Shown here: positions 8,699-17,340 of the stretch, in pieces
How the letters are laid out: each line of letters begins with the position of its first letter
How positions within the stretch are numbered: the stretch's first letter is position 1
The notes under the pieces: generated by a model
Databases searched by the model: none
What the model was told of the DNA's origin: nothing
What the model saw: the letters and a program-made list of their open reading frames with translations, nothing else
Translations under genes and position numbers: made by a program
DNA from: an uncultured Acetatifactor sp.
GTDB lineage: Bacteria; Bacillota; Clostridia; Lachnospirales; Lachnospiraceae
Direction: 5' to 3'
Assembly: GCA_910584235.1 (NCBI GenBank)
Contig: CAJTZD010000007.1
Location: 48,578-112,577 of the forward strand
DNA length: 64,000 bases

Positions 8699-9997
8699 TC
8701 ATTGTCCGCAAAACCGCGCCCACTTCCTCTTCACCAGAAACATAAGCATGGCTCCGGCCACGCAGACCCCGATCCAGATGCTCACCACAGGCCTCCACCC
8801 GGCCGCCTCCGCCACGGCTCCGAACCCATAAGTGGACAGGGAACTGCCTACATAGGTGGCGGAGTTCAGAATGCCCGACACCGAGGAAACCTTTCCGTAC
8901 CTGGTGAAATGCCCCGGCACCCTGCTGATCAGCATCAGGTTGATGCCATGGGCGCAGCCGGTGATCAGAGTCATCATCAGAATGCATACCGCCGGCAGAC
9001 TGTCGAACACCGCCAGCATGACAGCCCCCGCCAGACCGCCTGCCACAAAAAGGCTTGCCGCGGTAAAGACCTCGTTCTTCAGACGGCTTAGAAGCGCAGT
9101 GGCAATCAGCACGCTGAACACGCTGAAAACGGGCAGCGCGGCTGTGGACAAAATGGAGCCGGCATTGCTCATGCCGAAGTTCTCGCTCATGTATACGGGC
9201 ATCCATGTGGTTATGCCGTCCCGCAGGATTCCCTGCAGGACAATGGCAATGAGGATCACTGCCAGCGGGGCGTCCGCCAATAGCTGCAGCAGCAGGGACT
9301 TCTTTCTCCCCTGGCCGTCCTGCCCCGGTTCCGGACGCGCATTTCCCGGCTTCTCTTCGGGTGCTGTCCGCCAGGCATTGTCCGAAGCCGTCTCTCCCTC
9401 AGGCTCCGAAGCACCCGCCCCGATCAGCCTGCGGGTGTGGAACAGCCAGAAAAAAGCCGCCCCGATTCCCAGCGCCGCAGGCAGCAGGAACACGGCCCTC
9501 CAGCCGGATACCTGGATGCATACCGGCGTCAGCATGTAGACCGCGATGGTAGCGGCGGAGGAAGCCATGGACACCAGCACGCAGGCGTGCTGATACCATT
9601 TCATGTTCAGGCATTCCGCCATGATCCGCACCATGGGAGGCCAGAGCATGGCCTGGAAAAAACCGTTGGCACACCAGACCGGGATGATGACCTCCATTCT
9701 GGCAAAGCATGCCACCGACAAATTGCAGACGCACGCCCCGGCCAGTCCCGCGAAAATCATCAGCCAGGGTTTTATCTTGTCCCCTAAAAGACCACAGACC
9801 ACCTGTCCCAGTCCATAGCTTAAGAAGCAGGCTGTGACAGGCAGTCCGGCAATGCTCTTCCCTATTTGGAGGGCGCTTTGAAGCTCAACCATGCAGGCTG
9901 CATAGTTGATTCGTGTCAGGTAGCTCATGAAATAAGCCAGGCAGCAGAGGAGACAGAGGAATTTCATCTGTTTCTCGGACGTCAGTTTTGTCAGCAT
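8699..9997 (-). CDS. MFS transporter, OPA (organophosphate:phosphate antiporter)-like
   Basis: The 432-residue protein has about 12 hydrophobic segments split by a charged loop near residues 190-235 (GASEPEGETASDNAWR...), the usual 6+6 major-facilitator arrangement. The first helix segment reads LAYFMSYLTRINYAACM and the layout resembles GlpT/UhpT-type carriers, but substrate-determining residues cannot be assigned. The start at 9997 is chosen because GGAGGG lies 5 nt upstream and the promoter at 10035-10063 is inside the longer open frame (to 10168). It is transcribed alone, ahead of the restriction-modification operon, with a 58-nt gap between its stop and that operon's -35. Confidence 0.82.
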   Translation of the reverse strand: MLTKLTSEKQMKFLCLLCCLAYFMSYLTRINYAACMVELQSALQIGKSIAGLPVTACFLSYGLGQVVCGLLGDKIKPWLMIFAGLAGACVCNLSVACFARMEVIIPVWCANGFFQAMLWPPMVRIMAECLNMKWYQHACVLVSMASSAATIAVYMLTPVCIQVSGWRAVFLLPAALGIGAAFFWLFHTRRLIGAGASEPEGETASDNAWRTAPEEKPGNARPEPGQDGQGRKKSLLLQLLADAPLAVILIAIVLQGILRDGITTWMPVYMSENFGMSNAGSILSTAALPVFSVFSVLIATALLSRLKNEVFTAASLFVAGGLAGAVMLAVFDSLPAVCILMMTLITGCAHGINLMLISRVPGHFTRYGKVSSVSGILNSATYVGSSLSTYGFGAVAEAAGWRPVVSIWIGVCVAGAMLMFLVKRKWARFCGQ

Positions 9998-10034
9998 GGC
10001 AGCCAGCCCTCCGATTCGTTGTTTGATGAATTGT

Positions 10035-10063
10035 ATTATGGCACCTGGGCTTAGGGGTGTCAA
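10035..10063 (-). promoter_or_regulatory. Promoter of the MFS transporter gene
   Basis: In minus orientation: TTGACA (10058-10063), a 17-nt spacer and CATAAT (10035-10040). The predicted start of transcription is near 10028, giving a leader of about 30 nt to the ATG at 9997. Confidence 0.75.
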
Positions 10064-10153
10064 GGTACTTTTTTCTTTTTTGCGAGGACTTTTTGCAGGG
10101 GAGGGCGCTTTTTTGTATTTCTGTCTTGGCTGCCTTTTTGTCGCGGAATGCTG

Positions 10154-10182
10154 TTGAAGTCGAGCCATAAAAATGATATGAT
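10154..10182 (+). promoter_or_regulatory. Plus-strand promoter of a short transcript upstream of mutS2
   Basis: TTGAAG (10154-10159), a 17-nt spacer and TATGAT (10177-10182). It faces mutS2 and is divergent from the MFS promoter. Confidence 0.6.
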
Positions 10183-10188
10183 AAAGAC

Positions 10189-10340
10189 ATAAAAGGGAAA
10201 GGAATACGATATGGCAAATATATGATGGGGCATTCCGGACAATATTAAATGACTGCCGGAAGCTGATTATCCGGATATTGAATCTCTTGTTTTATTATCT
10301 GCTAGTGTAGTCCTTCGCCGTAAGGCGGGGGACTTTTTCC
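10189..10340 (+). ncRNA. Candidate small RNA or mutS2 leader ending in a terminator
   Basis: About 150 nt lie between the promoter at 10154-10182 and a terminator hairpin at 10311-10332. There is no substantial reading frame: an AAAGGAA site precedes ATG at 10211 but the frame closes after four codons. The RNA could form a TTCCGG/CCGGAA stem near 10231-10260. It is either a free small RNA or an attenuated leader of mutS2, 190 nt further on. I see no match to a known family. Confidence 0.4.
10311..10338 (+). terminator. Intrinsic terminator
   Basis: TCCTTCGCC (10311-10319), loop GTAA, GGCGGGGGA (10324-10332) forms a 9-bp stem with two G-T pairs, followed by CTTTTT. It lies upstream of mutS2 with no protein gene before it. 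Confidence 0.75.
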
Positions 10341-10527
10341 ATAACGAGAATTGTAGAGAAGAAAGAAAAAACGGGCAACCCCTGTGACATTTTGCAACTC
10401 TTTTTCCGATAACTCTCGCGTTTTTCCCGAAAACATGTTATACTTCTATACTGTAAATCACGATCAATCAAACCTGTGGCGGCAGTTTCCTCCCACATCT
10501 GCCATACCGCGGAATAAAGGAGCCCTC

Positions 10528-12921
10528 ATGAACGAAAAAGTGTTAAAAACCTTAGAATACAACAAAATCATCGAAATATTGGCGGACAAGGCCGACTCTG
10601 CGCCGGGCAAGAAGCTCTGCAGGGAGCTTGTCCCGTCCACCGACCTAGAGGAAATCCGCAGGAATCAGCGCCAGACCGGGGACGCCCTGCGCCGCCTGTT
10701 TAAACTGGGCGGCACCTCCTTTGGCAACAACAAGGATCTGGGCTTTACCATCCGCTCCCTGGAGGTGGGCAGCACCCTGTCCATTTTAGAGCTCTTAAAC
10801 ATCGCCTCCATGCTGGACAATGTGGGCCGCATCAAGGCCTATGGCAGGCGGGACCGGGAGGATGCCCCCGAGGACACCCTGGACGAATACTTCGAGCAGC
10901 TCACCCCCCTCACAGGCCTTGCCAGTGAAATCCACCGCTGCATCCTCTCCGAGGAGGAAATCGCGGACGATGCCAGCCCGAAATTAAAAAGCATCCGCCG
11001 CTCTATGCTGCAGACCAATGACAAGATACACGGCCAGCTCACCTCCATGCTAAGCGGCTCCTGCCGCACCTATCTCCAGGATGCGGTGATCACCATGCGG
11101 AACAACCGCTACTGCATCCCCATCAAGGCGGAGTACAAGGGCCAGGTAAACGGCATGATCCACGACCAGTCCGCCACCGGATCCACCTATTTCGTGGAGC
11201 CCGCCGCCGTGGTGGAGCTCAACAACAAGCTCAGGGAGCTGGAGCTGGAAGAAAAAGAAGAAATCGGCCGGATCCTGGCGGACTTAAGCGCCCAGGCCGG
11301 AGCCCATACGGAGGAGCTGGCAAATGACCTGAAGCTCATGACCCTCCTGGACTTCATCTTCGCCAAGGCGGAACTGGCCATGGACATGAACGCCACGGAG
11401 CCCCTGTTTAACGAAGACAGGTTTGTAAATATCCGAAAGGGCCGCCATCCCTTACTGGACAAGAAAAAGGTAGTGCCCATTGACATCCATTTGGGCAGGG
11501 ATTTTGATCTCCTGGTGATCACCGGCCCCAACACCGGCGGCAAGACTGTCTCCCTAAAGACCGTGGGCCTCTTCACCCTCATGGGCCAGGCAGGACTCCA
11601 CATCCCTGCCCTGGACCGTTCGGAGCTGTCCGTCTTTACGGAAGTGTACGCGGACATCGGGGACGAGCAGAGCATCGAGCAGAGCCTGTCCACTTTCTCC
11701 TCCCATATGAAGAGCATCGTCCACATCTTAGAGCATGCGGACGCGGATTCCCTCTGCCTCTTCGACGAGCTGGGAGCGGGCACAGACCCCACCGAGGGCG
11801 CGGCCCTGGCCATTGCCGTGCTGAACTACCTCCACGACAGAGGCATCCGCACCATGGCCACCACCCACTACAGCGAACTGAAGATCTACGCCCTCTCCAC
11901 CTCCTTTGTGGAGAACGCCTGCTGCGAATTTAACGTGGAGACCTTACAGCCCACCTACCGGCTGCTCATCGGCATCCCCGGGAAAAGCAACGCTTTCGCC
12001 ATCTCCGCCAAGCTGGGCCTGTCGGAGGAGATCATAAACGCCGCCAGGGAACAGATCGGCAAGGAGGACAAGACTTTCGAGGATGTGATCGCCGACCTGG
12101 AGCACAGCCGCGTCACCATCGAAAAGGAGCAGTCGGAAATCGCCCGGCACAAGGAAGAAATCCGCACCCTCCGGGAGCAGCTTAGGCAGAAGAACGAAAA
12201 GATTGACCAGGCAAAGGACAGAATCCTGCGGGAGGCCAACGAAAAGGCCCGGGAAATCCTCCAGGAGGCCAAGGATGTGGCAGACGAGACCATCCGGGAC
12301 TTCCACAAGGCAGGTGCCGGCGCGGATATCCGGGAGCTGGAACAGAAGCGCCAGAAAGTCCGGGACAAGATAAACGAGAAGAACGAACGGCTCTCCGTAA
12401 GCGGAAACAGCCTGAAAGCTCCGGAGCGCAAGACCATAGACCCGAAGAAGCTGAAAAAAGGCGATTCCGTGAAGATCGTCTCCATGGGCCTGACGGGCAC
12501 TGTCAGCACTCTGCCGGACGCCAAGGGGGCGCTGTTCGTGCAGTGCGGCATCATCCGCACCCATACCAACGTAAAAGACCTGGTCTATGTCCAGGAGGAG
12601 ACCGTCACCGCCCCCAGGCTCCAGCGAAGCGGCGGCGGTGACCGCACAGGCAAGATGAAGATGGCAAAGACCCTGTCCATCTCCACGGAGATCAACCTCC
12701 TGGGCAAGACCGTGGACGAGGCTCTGGCGCTTCTGGACAAATACTTGGACGACGCCTACCTGGCCCACCTGCCAAACGTCCGGGTGGTGCACGGAAAAGG
12801 GACAGGGGCTCTTCGCAATGCCGTACACGGGCATCTGAAGCGTCTGAAATATGTGAAAGAGTACCGTCTGGGAGAATACGGCGAAGGGGATTCCGGCGTC
12901 ACCATTGTCACTTTTAAATAG
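10528..12921 (+). CDS. mutS2: MutS2, DNA-binding ATPase with Smr endonuclease domain
   Basis: A 797-residue full-length MutS2. It has the core/clamp helices (1-300), the ABC-type ATPase with Walker A GPNTGGKT at about 332-339 and Walker B LCLFDELGAGTDPTEG. A long coiled coil follows (about 510-640), then a KOW-like segment (KKGDSVKIVSMGLTGTV) and the C-terminal Smr domain (about 715-797, with VRVVHGKGTGALR). MutS2 suppresses homologous recombination in some species. In Bacillus subtilis it also acts on collided ribosomes (RqcU), where the Smr domain matters. The start at 10528 has AAAGGAG 6 nt upstream; the longer frame to 10384 runs through the leader. The two-component pair follows after about 100 nt. 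Confidence 0.96.
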   Translation: MNEKVLKTLEYNKIIEILADKADSAPGKKLCRELVPSTDLEEIRRNQRQTGDALRRLFKLGGTSFGNNKDLGFTIRSLEVGSTLSILELLNIASMLDNVGRIKAYGRRDREDAPEDTLDEYFEQLTPLTGLASEIHRCILSEEEIADDASPKLKSIRRSMLQTNDKIHGQLTSMLSGSCRTYLQDAVITMRNNRYCIPIKAEYKGQVNGMIHDQSATGSTYFVEPAAVVELNNKLRELELEEKEEIGRILADLSAQAGAHTEELANDLKLMTLLDFIFAKAELAMDMNATEPLFNEDRFVNIRKGRHPLLDKKKVVPIDIHLGRDFDLLVITGPNTGGKTVSLKTVGLFTLMGQAGLHIPALDRSELSVFTEVYADIGDEQSIEQSLSTFSSHMKSIVHILEHADADSLCLFDELGAGTDPTEGAALAIAVLNYLHDRGIRTMATTHYSELKIYALSTSFVENACCEFNVETLQPTYRLLIGIPGKSNAFAISAKLGLSEEIINAAREQIGKEDKTFEDVIADLEHSRVTIEKEQSEIARHKEEIRTLREQLRQKNEKIDQAKDRILREANEKAREILQEAKDVADETIRDFHKAGAGADIRELEQKRQKVRDKINEKNERLSVSGNSLKAPERKTIDPKKLKKGDSVKIVSMGLTGTVSTLPDAKGALFVQCGIIRTHTNVKDLVYVQEETVTAPRLQRSGGGDRTGKMKMAKTLSISTEINLLGKTVDEALALLDKYLDDAYLAHLPNVRVVHGKGTGALRNAVHGHLKRLKYVKEYRLGEYGEGDSGVTIVTFK

Positions 12922-13023
12922 GCCCAAAGGCCGCCAGGCGCAAGGCGCCGGCGGCGGCATGGCCGAACCGCAGGCAGAATACAGAATAAACCCGAAATAA
13001 GAAAATCAAAACAGGAGCGCGAA

Positions 13024-13734
13024 ATGGTAAGTAAGCAGAAAATTTTAATTGTAGATGACGACAATAACATCGCCGAACTGATAGCCCTCTACCTGACCAA
13101 GGAGTGCTACGAGACCATGATCGTCAACGACGGGGAATCCGTAATGCCGGCCATGGAAAGCTTTTCCCCCAATCTGATCCTGCTGGACATCATGCTGCCC
13201 GGCATGGACGGCTACCAGGTCTGCAGGGAGGTGCGCGGCAAATATACCGTCCCCATTATCATGCTCTCCGCCAAAGGCGAGATCTTCGACAAGGTGCTGG
13301 GGCTGGAGCTGGGCGCCGACGACTATATCGAGAAGCCTTTTGATTCCAAGGAACTGGTGGCCAGGGCCAAGGCCGTACTGCGCCGCTACAAGCCTGCCGC
13401 CCCCACCCCCGCCCCGTCAGCTTCCGCCGACAAGTGCGTGCAGTACACGGATCTGTCCGTGAACCTGACCAACTATTCCGTGCTCTACATGGGGCGCACG
13501 GTGGATATGCCGCCAAAGGAGCTGGAGCTGTTGTATTTCCTGGCTTCCTCCCCCAACCATGTCTTCACCAGAGAGCAGCTCTTAGACCAGATCTGGGGCT
13601 ACGAGTATGTGGGGGACACCCGCACCGTGGATGTGCACATCAAGCGTCTTCGGGAGAAGATCAAGGACCACGCCAACTGGAAAATCACGACGATCTGGGG
13701 CGTGGGCTATAAATTCGAGGTACGCAATACATGA
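13024..13734 (+). CDS. OmpR-family response regulator
   Basis: The 236-residue product has a receiver domain (1-120). Acidic residues are in IVDDDNN, the phosphorylated Asp is in LILLDIMLPGMDG and the conserved Lys is in DYIEKPFD. A Pro/Ala linker leads to a winged-helix DNA-binding domain (about 140-236, with MPPKELELLYFLAS and DVHIKRLREKI). The start has AGGAG 8 nt upstream. The stop overlaps the kinase ATG by 4 nt, so the two are translationally coupled. The target genes are not evident. Confidence 0.94.
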   Translation: MVSKQKILIVDDDNNIAELIALYLTKECYETMIVNDGESVMPAMESFSPNLILLDIMLPGMDGYQVCREVRGKYTVPIIMLSAKGEIFDKVLGLELGADDYIEKPFDSKELVARAKAVLRRYKPAAPTPAPSASADKCVQYTDLSVNLTNYSVLYMGRTVDMPPKELELLYFLASSPNHVFTREQLLDQIWGYEYVGDTRTVDVHIKRLREKIKDHANWKITTIWGVGYKFEVRNT

Positions 13735-15158
13735 AAAAGACCCTCTACCTGAAGTTCATACTGGCCTACTTCATCTTCGGCTTGTTCAGCTTCATCATTG
13801 TCACTACCTTTGTGCCCAGTATGACCAGGGAGCATCTGATCCGGGAGAAAGCGGAAGACCTCTATGTGGAGGCCGCCCGCATCTCCGACACCTATGCGGC
13901 AGGATTGTATGCCAGCGAGACGGATCTGGAGACCGTGAAAGACCAGCTGGACTCCCTGGCCGTGTATCTGGACTCCACCATCCGCATCATCAACCCCTCC
14001 GGCCGCCTGGTGCTGGATACGGGAATGACCCTGAATGTTGAAGACGAGATCATCATCGAAAATTTTGACCCCACCGCCACCGGGTCCGCCTACTATATGG
14101 TCAATGACTTCTTCGGCAATTTCGACTCGAAAATGCTCAGCGTTTTCTCGCCCATCACATACAATTACAGGGTAAAGGGCTATGTGGTCATCCACTGCGA
14201 CATGCTGCGGATCGAGGAATCCTGCAACCGCATGCTGAACATTTCCTATATTACATTGGTGATTCTCCTGCTGCTGTCCCTGATCATCCTGATCTTCTTC
14301 ACGGAGATGGTGTACATTCCCCTGCGGAAGATCACTTATGCCACGGAACAGTACGCCGCCGGAAATATGCACTATGAATTCCAGGTGGAGAGCGACGACG
14401 AGATGGGATATCTGGCGGTATGCTTAAACTTCATGGCCAGCCAGATCGCCAGCGCGGAGGACGATCAGAAGAAATTCATTGCCAATGTGTCCCATGACTT
14501 CCGCTCCCCCCTGACTTCCATCCGTGGGTATCTGGAGGCAATGATCGACGGTACCATCCCCCCGGAAATGCACGACAAATATCTGGGCATCGTGCTCAAC
14601 GAGACAGAGCGTCTCACCAAGCTCACCAACAGCCTGCTGTCCCTGAACAATCTGAACACTAAGGGCATGTTGTTAAAACGCACGGATTTCGACATCAACA
14701 GCATCATCCGCAGCACGGCCGCCTCATTTGAGGGCACCTGCCGCAAGAAGACCATTGCCATTGAGATGATTCTCACCGGCGAAGCCATGTATGTCAATGC
14801 CGACATGGAAAAAATCCAGCAGGTTCTCTACAACCTGCTGGACAATGCCATCAAGTTCAGCCACCATGATTCCGTCATCAAGGTGGAGACCTCCGTGAAA
14901 AAGAATAAGCTGTTCGTGTCCGTGAAAGACACGGGCATCGGCATTCCCAAGGACGATTTAAAGCTGATCTGGGACAGATTTTATAAGTCCGACTACTCCC
15001 GGGGCAAGGACAAGAAAGGCACCGGCCTGGGCCTCTCCATTGTCAAGGAGATCATAAACTGCCATGGGGAGCATATCAATGTCATCAGCACCGAGGGGGC
15101 GGGAAGCGAATTCATCTTCTCATTGCTTCTGGCGGACAGCAATGATGATGAAGACTAA
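13731..15158 (+). CDS. Membrane sensor histidine kinase, partner of the OmpR regulator
   Basis: The 475-residue kinase has two membrane helices (about 8-28 and 165-190) flanking an extracellular sensor of about 135 residues. A HAMP region follows (about 190-240, starting VYIPLRKITYATEQYAAGN), then the HisKA motif FIANVSHDFRSPLTSIRGYL (phospho-His near residue 256). The ATPase domain has N-box NLLDNAIKFS, G1 DTGIGIPKDD and G2 GTGLGLSIV. This is a PhoR/ResE-type class I kinase. The signal is unknown. It overlaps its regulator gene by 4 nt and ends at a hairpin shared with the convergent ECF gene. Confidence 0.94.
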   Translation: MKKTLYLKFILAYFIFGLFSFIIVTTFVPSMTREHLIREKAEDLYVEAARISDTYAAGLYASETDLETVKDQLDSLAVYLDSTIRIINPSGRLVLDTGMTLNVEDEIIIENFDPTATGSAYYMVNDFFGNFDSKMLSVFSPITYNYRVKGYVVIHCDMLRIEESCNRMLNISYITLVILLLLSLIILIFFTEMVYIPLRKITYATEQYAAGNMHYEFQVESDDEMGYLAVCLNFMASQIASAEDDQKKFIANVSHDFRSPLTSIRGYLEAMIDGTIPPEMHDKYLGIVLNETERLTKLTNSLLSLNNLNTKGMLLKRTDFDINSIIRSTAASFEGTCRKKTIAIEMILTGEAMYVNADMEKIQQVLYNLLDNAIKFSHHDSVIKVETSVKKNKLFVSVKDTGIGIPKDDLKLIWDRFYKSDYSRGKDKKGTGLGLSIVKEIINCHGEHINVISTEGAGSEFIFSLLLADSNDDED

Positions 15159-15250
15159 TTTATCATATCATACCTTGCTTCCTGATATCCGCTGTATCGG
15201 CCCGGTTCCATTCGTACATGCCGCTGTCCCGCCAATGGTTCCGTGTCTAA

Positions 15251-15315
15251 GCATGCCGCCGTCCTGTCCCGGCTCCGTATCCGGACCAGGGTAGCGGCAT
15301 GTTTTATGATTTTTC
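15251..15315 (+). terminator. Terminator after the two-component operon
   Basis: GCATGCCGC (15251-15259) pairs with GCGGCAT (15294-15300) around an inner TCCGG-type helix, followed by GTTTTATGATTTTTC. The T-rich side reaches into the last codons of the convergent ECF gene (stop at 15304-15306). Confidence 0.6.
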
Positions 15316-15855
15316 TATCGTGACCCGCTTCATGGCTAGGCGCACAGGCTTGTATAGCACTGTCATCAGCGCGAAATTTCCTATGCCATGGGCAATGTCA
15401 AAGGGGATCCCTGCCACCCACCAGGTAAACCCTGCGTACAGACCGCCCCGCAGGCCGCTGTCCGCGATCCCGATTGCCACATAGGGAAAGGCACATAAGA
15501 ACCCAAAGGAAAATCCAAACATCGCCGACAGAAAGCTCCAGAACCACACAGATTCCCGTTCCCTGCACATATAGACTGCCAATGCCAGCAGCGGCCAGGC
15601 ATACAGGTACATGACCCACCACAGGCCAAAGCCGTAGACCGCTCCCTCCACCAGGATAAACACTGGAATCACGAACAGGATCCTCCACCGGAACAGCAAT
15701 GTGAACATGATGATCCAGAAGCTGGTCAGTTCAATGTTGGGCAGAAAGGCCATTGCCGCCTTGCATGCCTCTATGACAGCCACCATCACGCCCATGAGGG
15801 CAATGTCCTGTATGGTAAGCTTTTTTTCTCTCTTTTCCTTATCCATGATATCCAT
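15304..15855 (-). CDS. ECF transporter S component, probably for a corrinoid
   Basis: The 183-residue membrane protein has about six hydrophobic segments (LMGVMVAVIEACKAAMAFL, FWIIMFTLLF, ILFVIPVFILVEGAVYG and others), the size and pattern of ECF substrate-binding subunits. Such subunits dock on a shared EcfAAT energizing module, which is not in this window. The start at 15855 has AGGAG 9 nt upstream; the longer frame adds a charged tail without a ribosome site. It lies 190 nt downstream of the DUF4430 gene and both follow a cobalamin riboswitch, so cobalamin or a precursor is the likely cargo. That is inference from context; the sequence alone does not define the ligand. Confidence 0.82.
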   Translation of the reverse strand: MDIMDKEKREKKLTIQDIALMGVMVAVIEACKAAMAFLPNIELTSFWIIMFTLLFRWRILFVIPVFILVEGAVYGFGLWWVMYLYAWPLLALAVYMCRERESVWFWSFLSAMFGFSFGFLCAFPYVAIGIADSGLRGGLYAGFTWWVAGIPFDIAHGIGNFALMTVLYKPVRLAMKRVTIEKS

Positions 15856-15987
15856 GAATCTGCTCTCCTGTCCAGAACGCCCCTTTCCCGCCTCCCGGGT
15901 TCGGCTTTCCGCGCGCTCTCTGTCTTTCCTTACCTTATCCCCAGTCAGCCCCATGTTTTCTGCCCTTATGTCAGTGTCATAAACGTT

Positions 15988-16002
15988 TTGAAAGCGCTTT
16001 GG
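15988..16002. promoter_or_regulatory. cre-like palindrome (weak)
   Basis: TTGAAAGCGCTTTGG resembles a CcpA operator but misses the conserved right-hand C. It lies in the gap between the DUF4430 and ECF genes, so catabolite control at this point is speculative. Confidence 0.2.
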
Positions 16003-16045
16003 CAGCGCCCCGGTGCCTCTTTCTCAAATGCCGCTGTTTTGTGCA

Positions 16046-16465
16046 TTACTCAGCCGAACCCACCGTATATATGATTCCAAAGACATCTCCGTCTTCCACC
16101 GGCTGGGTGTCTATGCCATAGTTGCAATACTCCCCGTTTACATAAAAGCTCCAGTACGCACCGTCCGCGTCATAGTCCGCCAGATCGCCGTTGACCGTGT
16201 CTACCATCATGCCGTACTCGCTCTCTGTGCCGGAAAAGACAAGCCCGTCCGCCTCTTCCATGGCCTGGCGCAGGTACTGGGCGTCTGTTTTCAGCTCATA
16301 GCTCTGGGTGGCTCCGGACTTGCCGGTGACCTCAATGGTAATGGCCTTAGATCCCTCCACAGGCTTCTCCCGAAACGCCATGTACACAATGGCCAGAATC
16401 GCCGCCACTGCCACCAGCGCTACCGCGCCCAGAAGTACTTTCTTGTTTCCCTTTTTGCTTTCCAT
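16046..16465 (-). CDS. Membrane-anchored DUF4430 (transcobalamin-like) protein
   Basis: The 139-residue protein has a short basic N-terminus, one membrane helix (about 10-27, LLGAVALVAVAAILAIVYMAF) and an extracellular DUF4430-type domain. The diagnostic strands are YLRQAMEEADGLVF, DGAYWSFYVNGEY and PVEDGDVFGIIYT. In animals the related fold forms the C-terminal cobalamin-binding half of intrinsic factor and transcobalamin. The start at 16465 has GGAG about 8 nt upstream; the longer frame runs into a non-coding region. It lies downstream of a cobalamin riboswitch and just ahead of an ECF S component, so an extracytoplasmic corrinoid-capture role is plausible. Confidence 0.82.
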   Translation of the reverse strand: MESKKGNKKVLLGAVALVAVAAILAIVYMAFREKPVEGSKAITIEVTGKSGATQSYELKTDAQYLRQAMEEADGLVFSGTESEYGMMVDTVNGDLADYDADGAYWSFYVNGEYCNYGIDTQPVEDGDVFGIIYTVGSAE

Positions 16466-16642
16466 CTCTTTTTCTCCTCCGCTTTCTGCTGCTTTTATGC
16501 AGCCTCTTTTTGGGCCTGGCCCACAATGGGCTTTTCCCCTTTTTACAGCGATAAGGTTTGTGCCGGCCAGTTCAGGGCTATACACTTGCGCCCCTTTTGC
16601 GCCAGACAAGCCTGCATTCCTTCGATGCTTTCCGAACTTAGG

Positions 16643-16761
16643 TTTTTGGAACTCAAACTCTTTGGAGCTTAGGCTTTTGGAGCTTAGGCTTTTGGAGCTT
16701 AGGCTTTTGGAGCTCAGGCTTTTGGAGCTTAGGCTTTTGGAGCTTAGGTTTTTGGAAGCTT
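16643..16761. repeat. 15-bp tandem repeat array
   Basis: Six near-identical 15-bp units (TTTGGAGCTTAGGCT) occupy 16661-16750, with degenerate copies on both sides. The array lies between the riboswitch terminator and the DUF4430 gene, within the leader of that operon. On the plus strand it reads as LLELR repeats in an open frame, but there is no ribosome site or gene context for it. Confidence 0.9.
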
Positions 16762-16798
16762 ACGCGTCTAGGCTCTGCGCGGCTTATTCCGGTACACG

Positions 16799-16825
16799 AA
16801 AAAACTCCCGCGTTAAGCAGGAGTT
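16799..16825 (-). terminator. Terminator in the riboswitch-controlled leader
   Basis: In minus orientation AACTCCTGC, loop TTAAC, GCGGGAGTT is followed by a run of six T's. It lies about 205 nt past the end of the cobalamin aptamer. It is the likely switchable or constitutive terminator ahead of the DUF4430-ECF genes. Confidence 0.75.
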
Positions 16826-16840
16826 GGCGTACTCAAAACA

Positions 16841-16861
16841 GAAAGGCGATTTACGCCTTTC
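16841..16861 (-). other. Stem-loop upstream of the leader terminator
   Basis: GAAAGGCG / CGCCTTTC with a 5-nt loop immediately precedes the terminator at 16799-16825. It may be part of the expression platform of the riboswitch. Confidence 0.5.
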
Positions 16862-17031
16862 GCTTTCAGCAGGATATTCCGCGGCAGCAGCCTTGTTCCT
16901 GACGGCACATGCAACCTGAACGGTTTTATGTCGTCATGAAAGACATACGCAAGCAAAACGCAGAATCGAATACACGCTTTCCGCGTGCATTCAGCGCCAG
17001 CCAATTCCTCGTGGCCTCATGGCACACATCA

Positions 17032-17290
17032 CAGGCAGGTCTTCTGACTTGAGCGTCACCGCCAGCTTCGCCTTCCCGGGAATCCGGTTCCTCTCCCCAT
17101 TGTCTGAGGCCCTGCAGGGCCCCTTTTCTTTCACCGCGGGAAAATGAACTTTCTTCCCAGTGACATACGCTGCCAAAAGACAGCGTGAAGCATGACTCTT
17201 CTCTCACAGCGACGAGATCGTGCAGGTCTTGCACCTGCTTCCCTTTTCACCGGACCAGGCGGATACCTCCGCCCTCCGGCACCTGTCATG
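17032..17290 (-). ncRNA. Cobalamin (adenosylcobalamin-type) riboswitch
   Basis: The minus strand carries the conserved cobalamin-aptamer landmarks in order. GGTGCCGG comes at the 5' side (about 17284), then GTGAAAAGGGAAGC, then GGTGCAAGACCTGCAC. CGTCGCTGT follows and the closing AAGTCAGAAGACCTGCCTG lies at the 3' end (about 17032-17050). The element controls genes by ligand-dependent folding. The first protein gene downstream is the DUF4430 gene at 16465, with a terminator between, so cobalamin would be expected to lower expression of the DUF4430-ECF pair. Confidence 0.92.
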
Positions 17291-17311
17291 TCCTTATTCA
17301 CTTGAATCAGT

Positions 17312-17340
17312 ATTCTACCACATGATTTTCTAAAATGCAA
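17312..17340 (-). promoter_or_regulatory. Promoter of the cobalamin riboswitch transcript
   Basis: In minus orientation: TTGCAT (17335-17340), a 17-nt spacer, TAGAAT (17312-17317). Transcription would start near 17305, about 20 nt before the aptamer. Confidence 0.65.

Noticed and set aside
16643..16761. CRISPR-like array
   Set aside because: The units are directly adjacent with no spacers and no cas genes are nearby.
16308..16919. Plus-strand frame with LLELR pentapeptide repeats
   Set aside because: No ribosome site, antisense to the DUF4430 gene, and the repeats are explained by the 15-bp DNA array.
16926..17234. Minus-strand frame of 102 codons
   Set aside because: It runs through the conserved core of the cobalamin riboswitch, which is non-coding.
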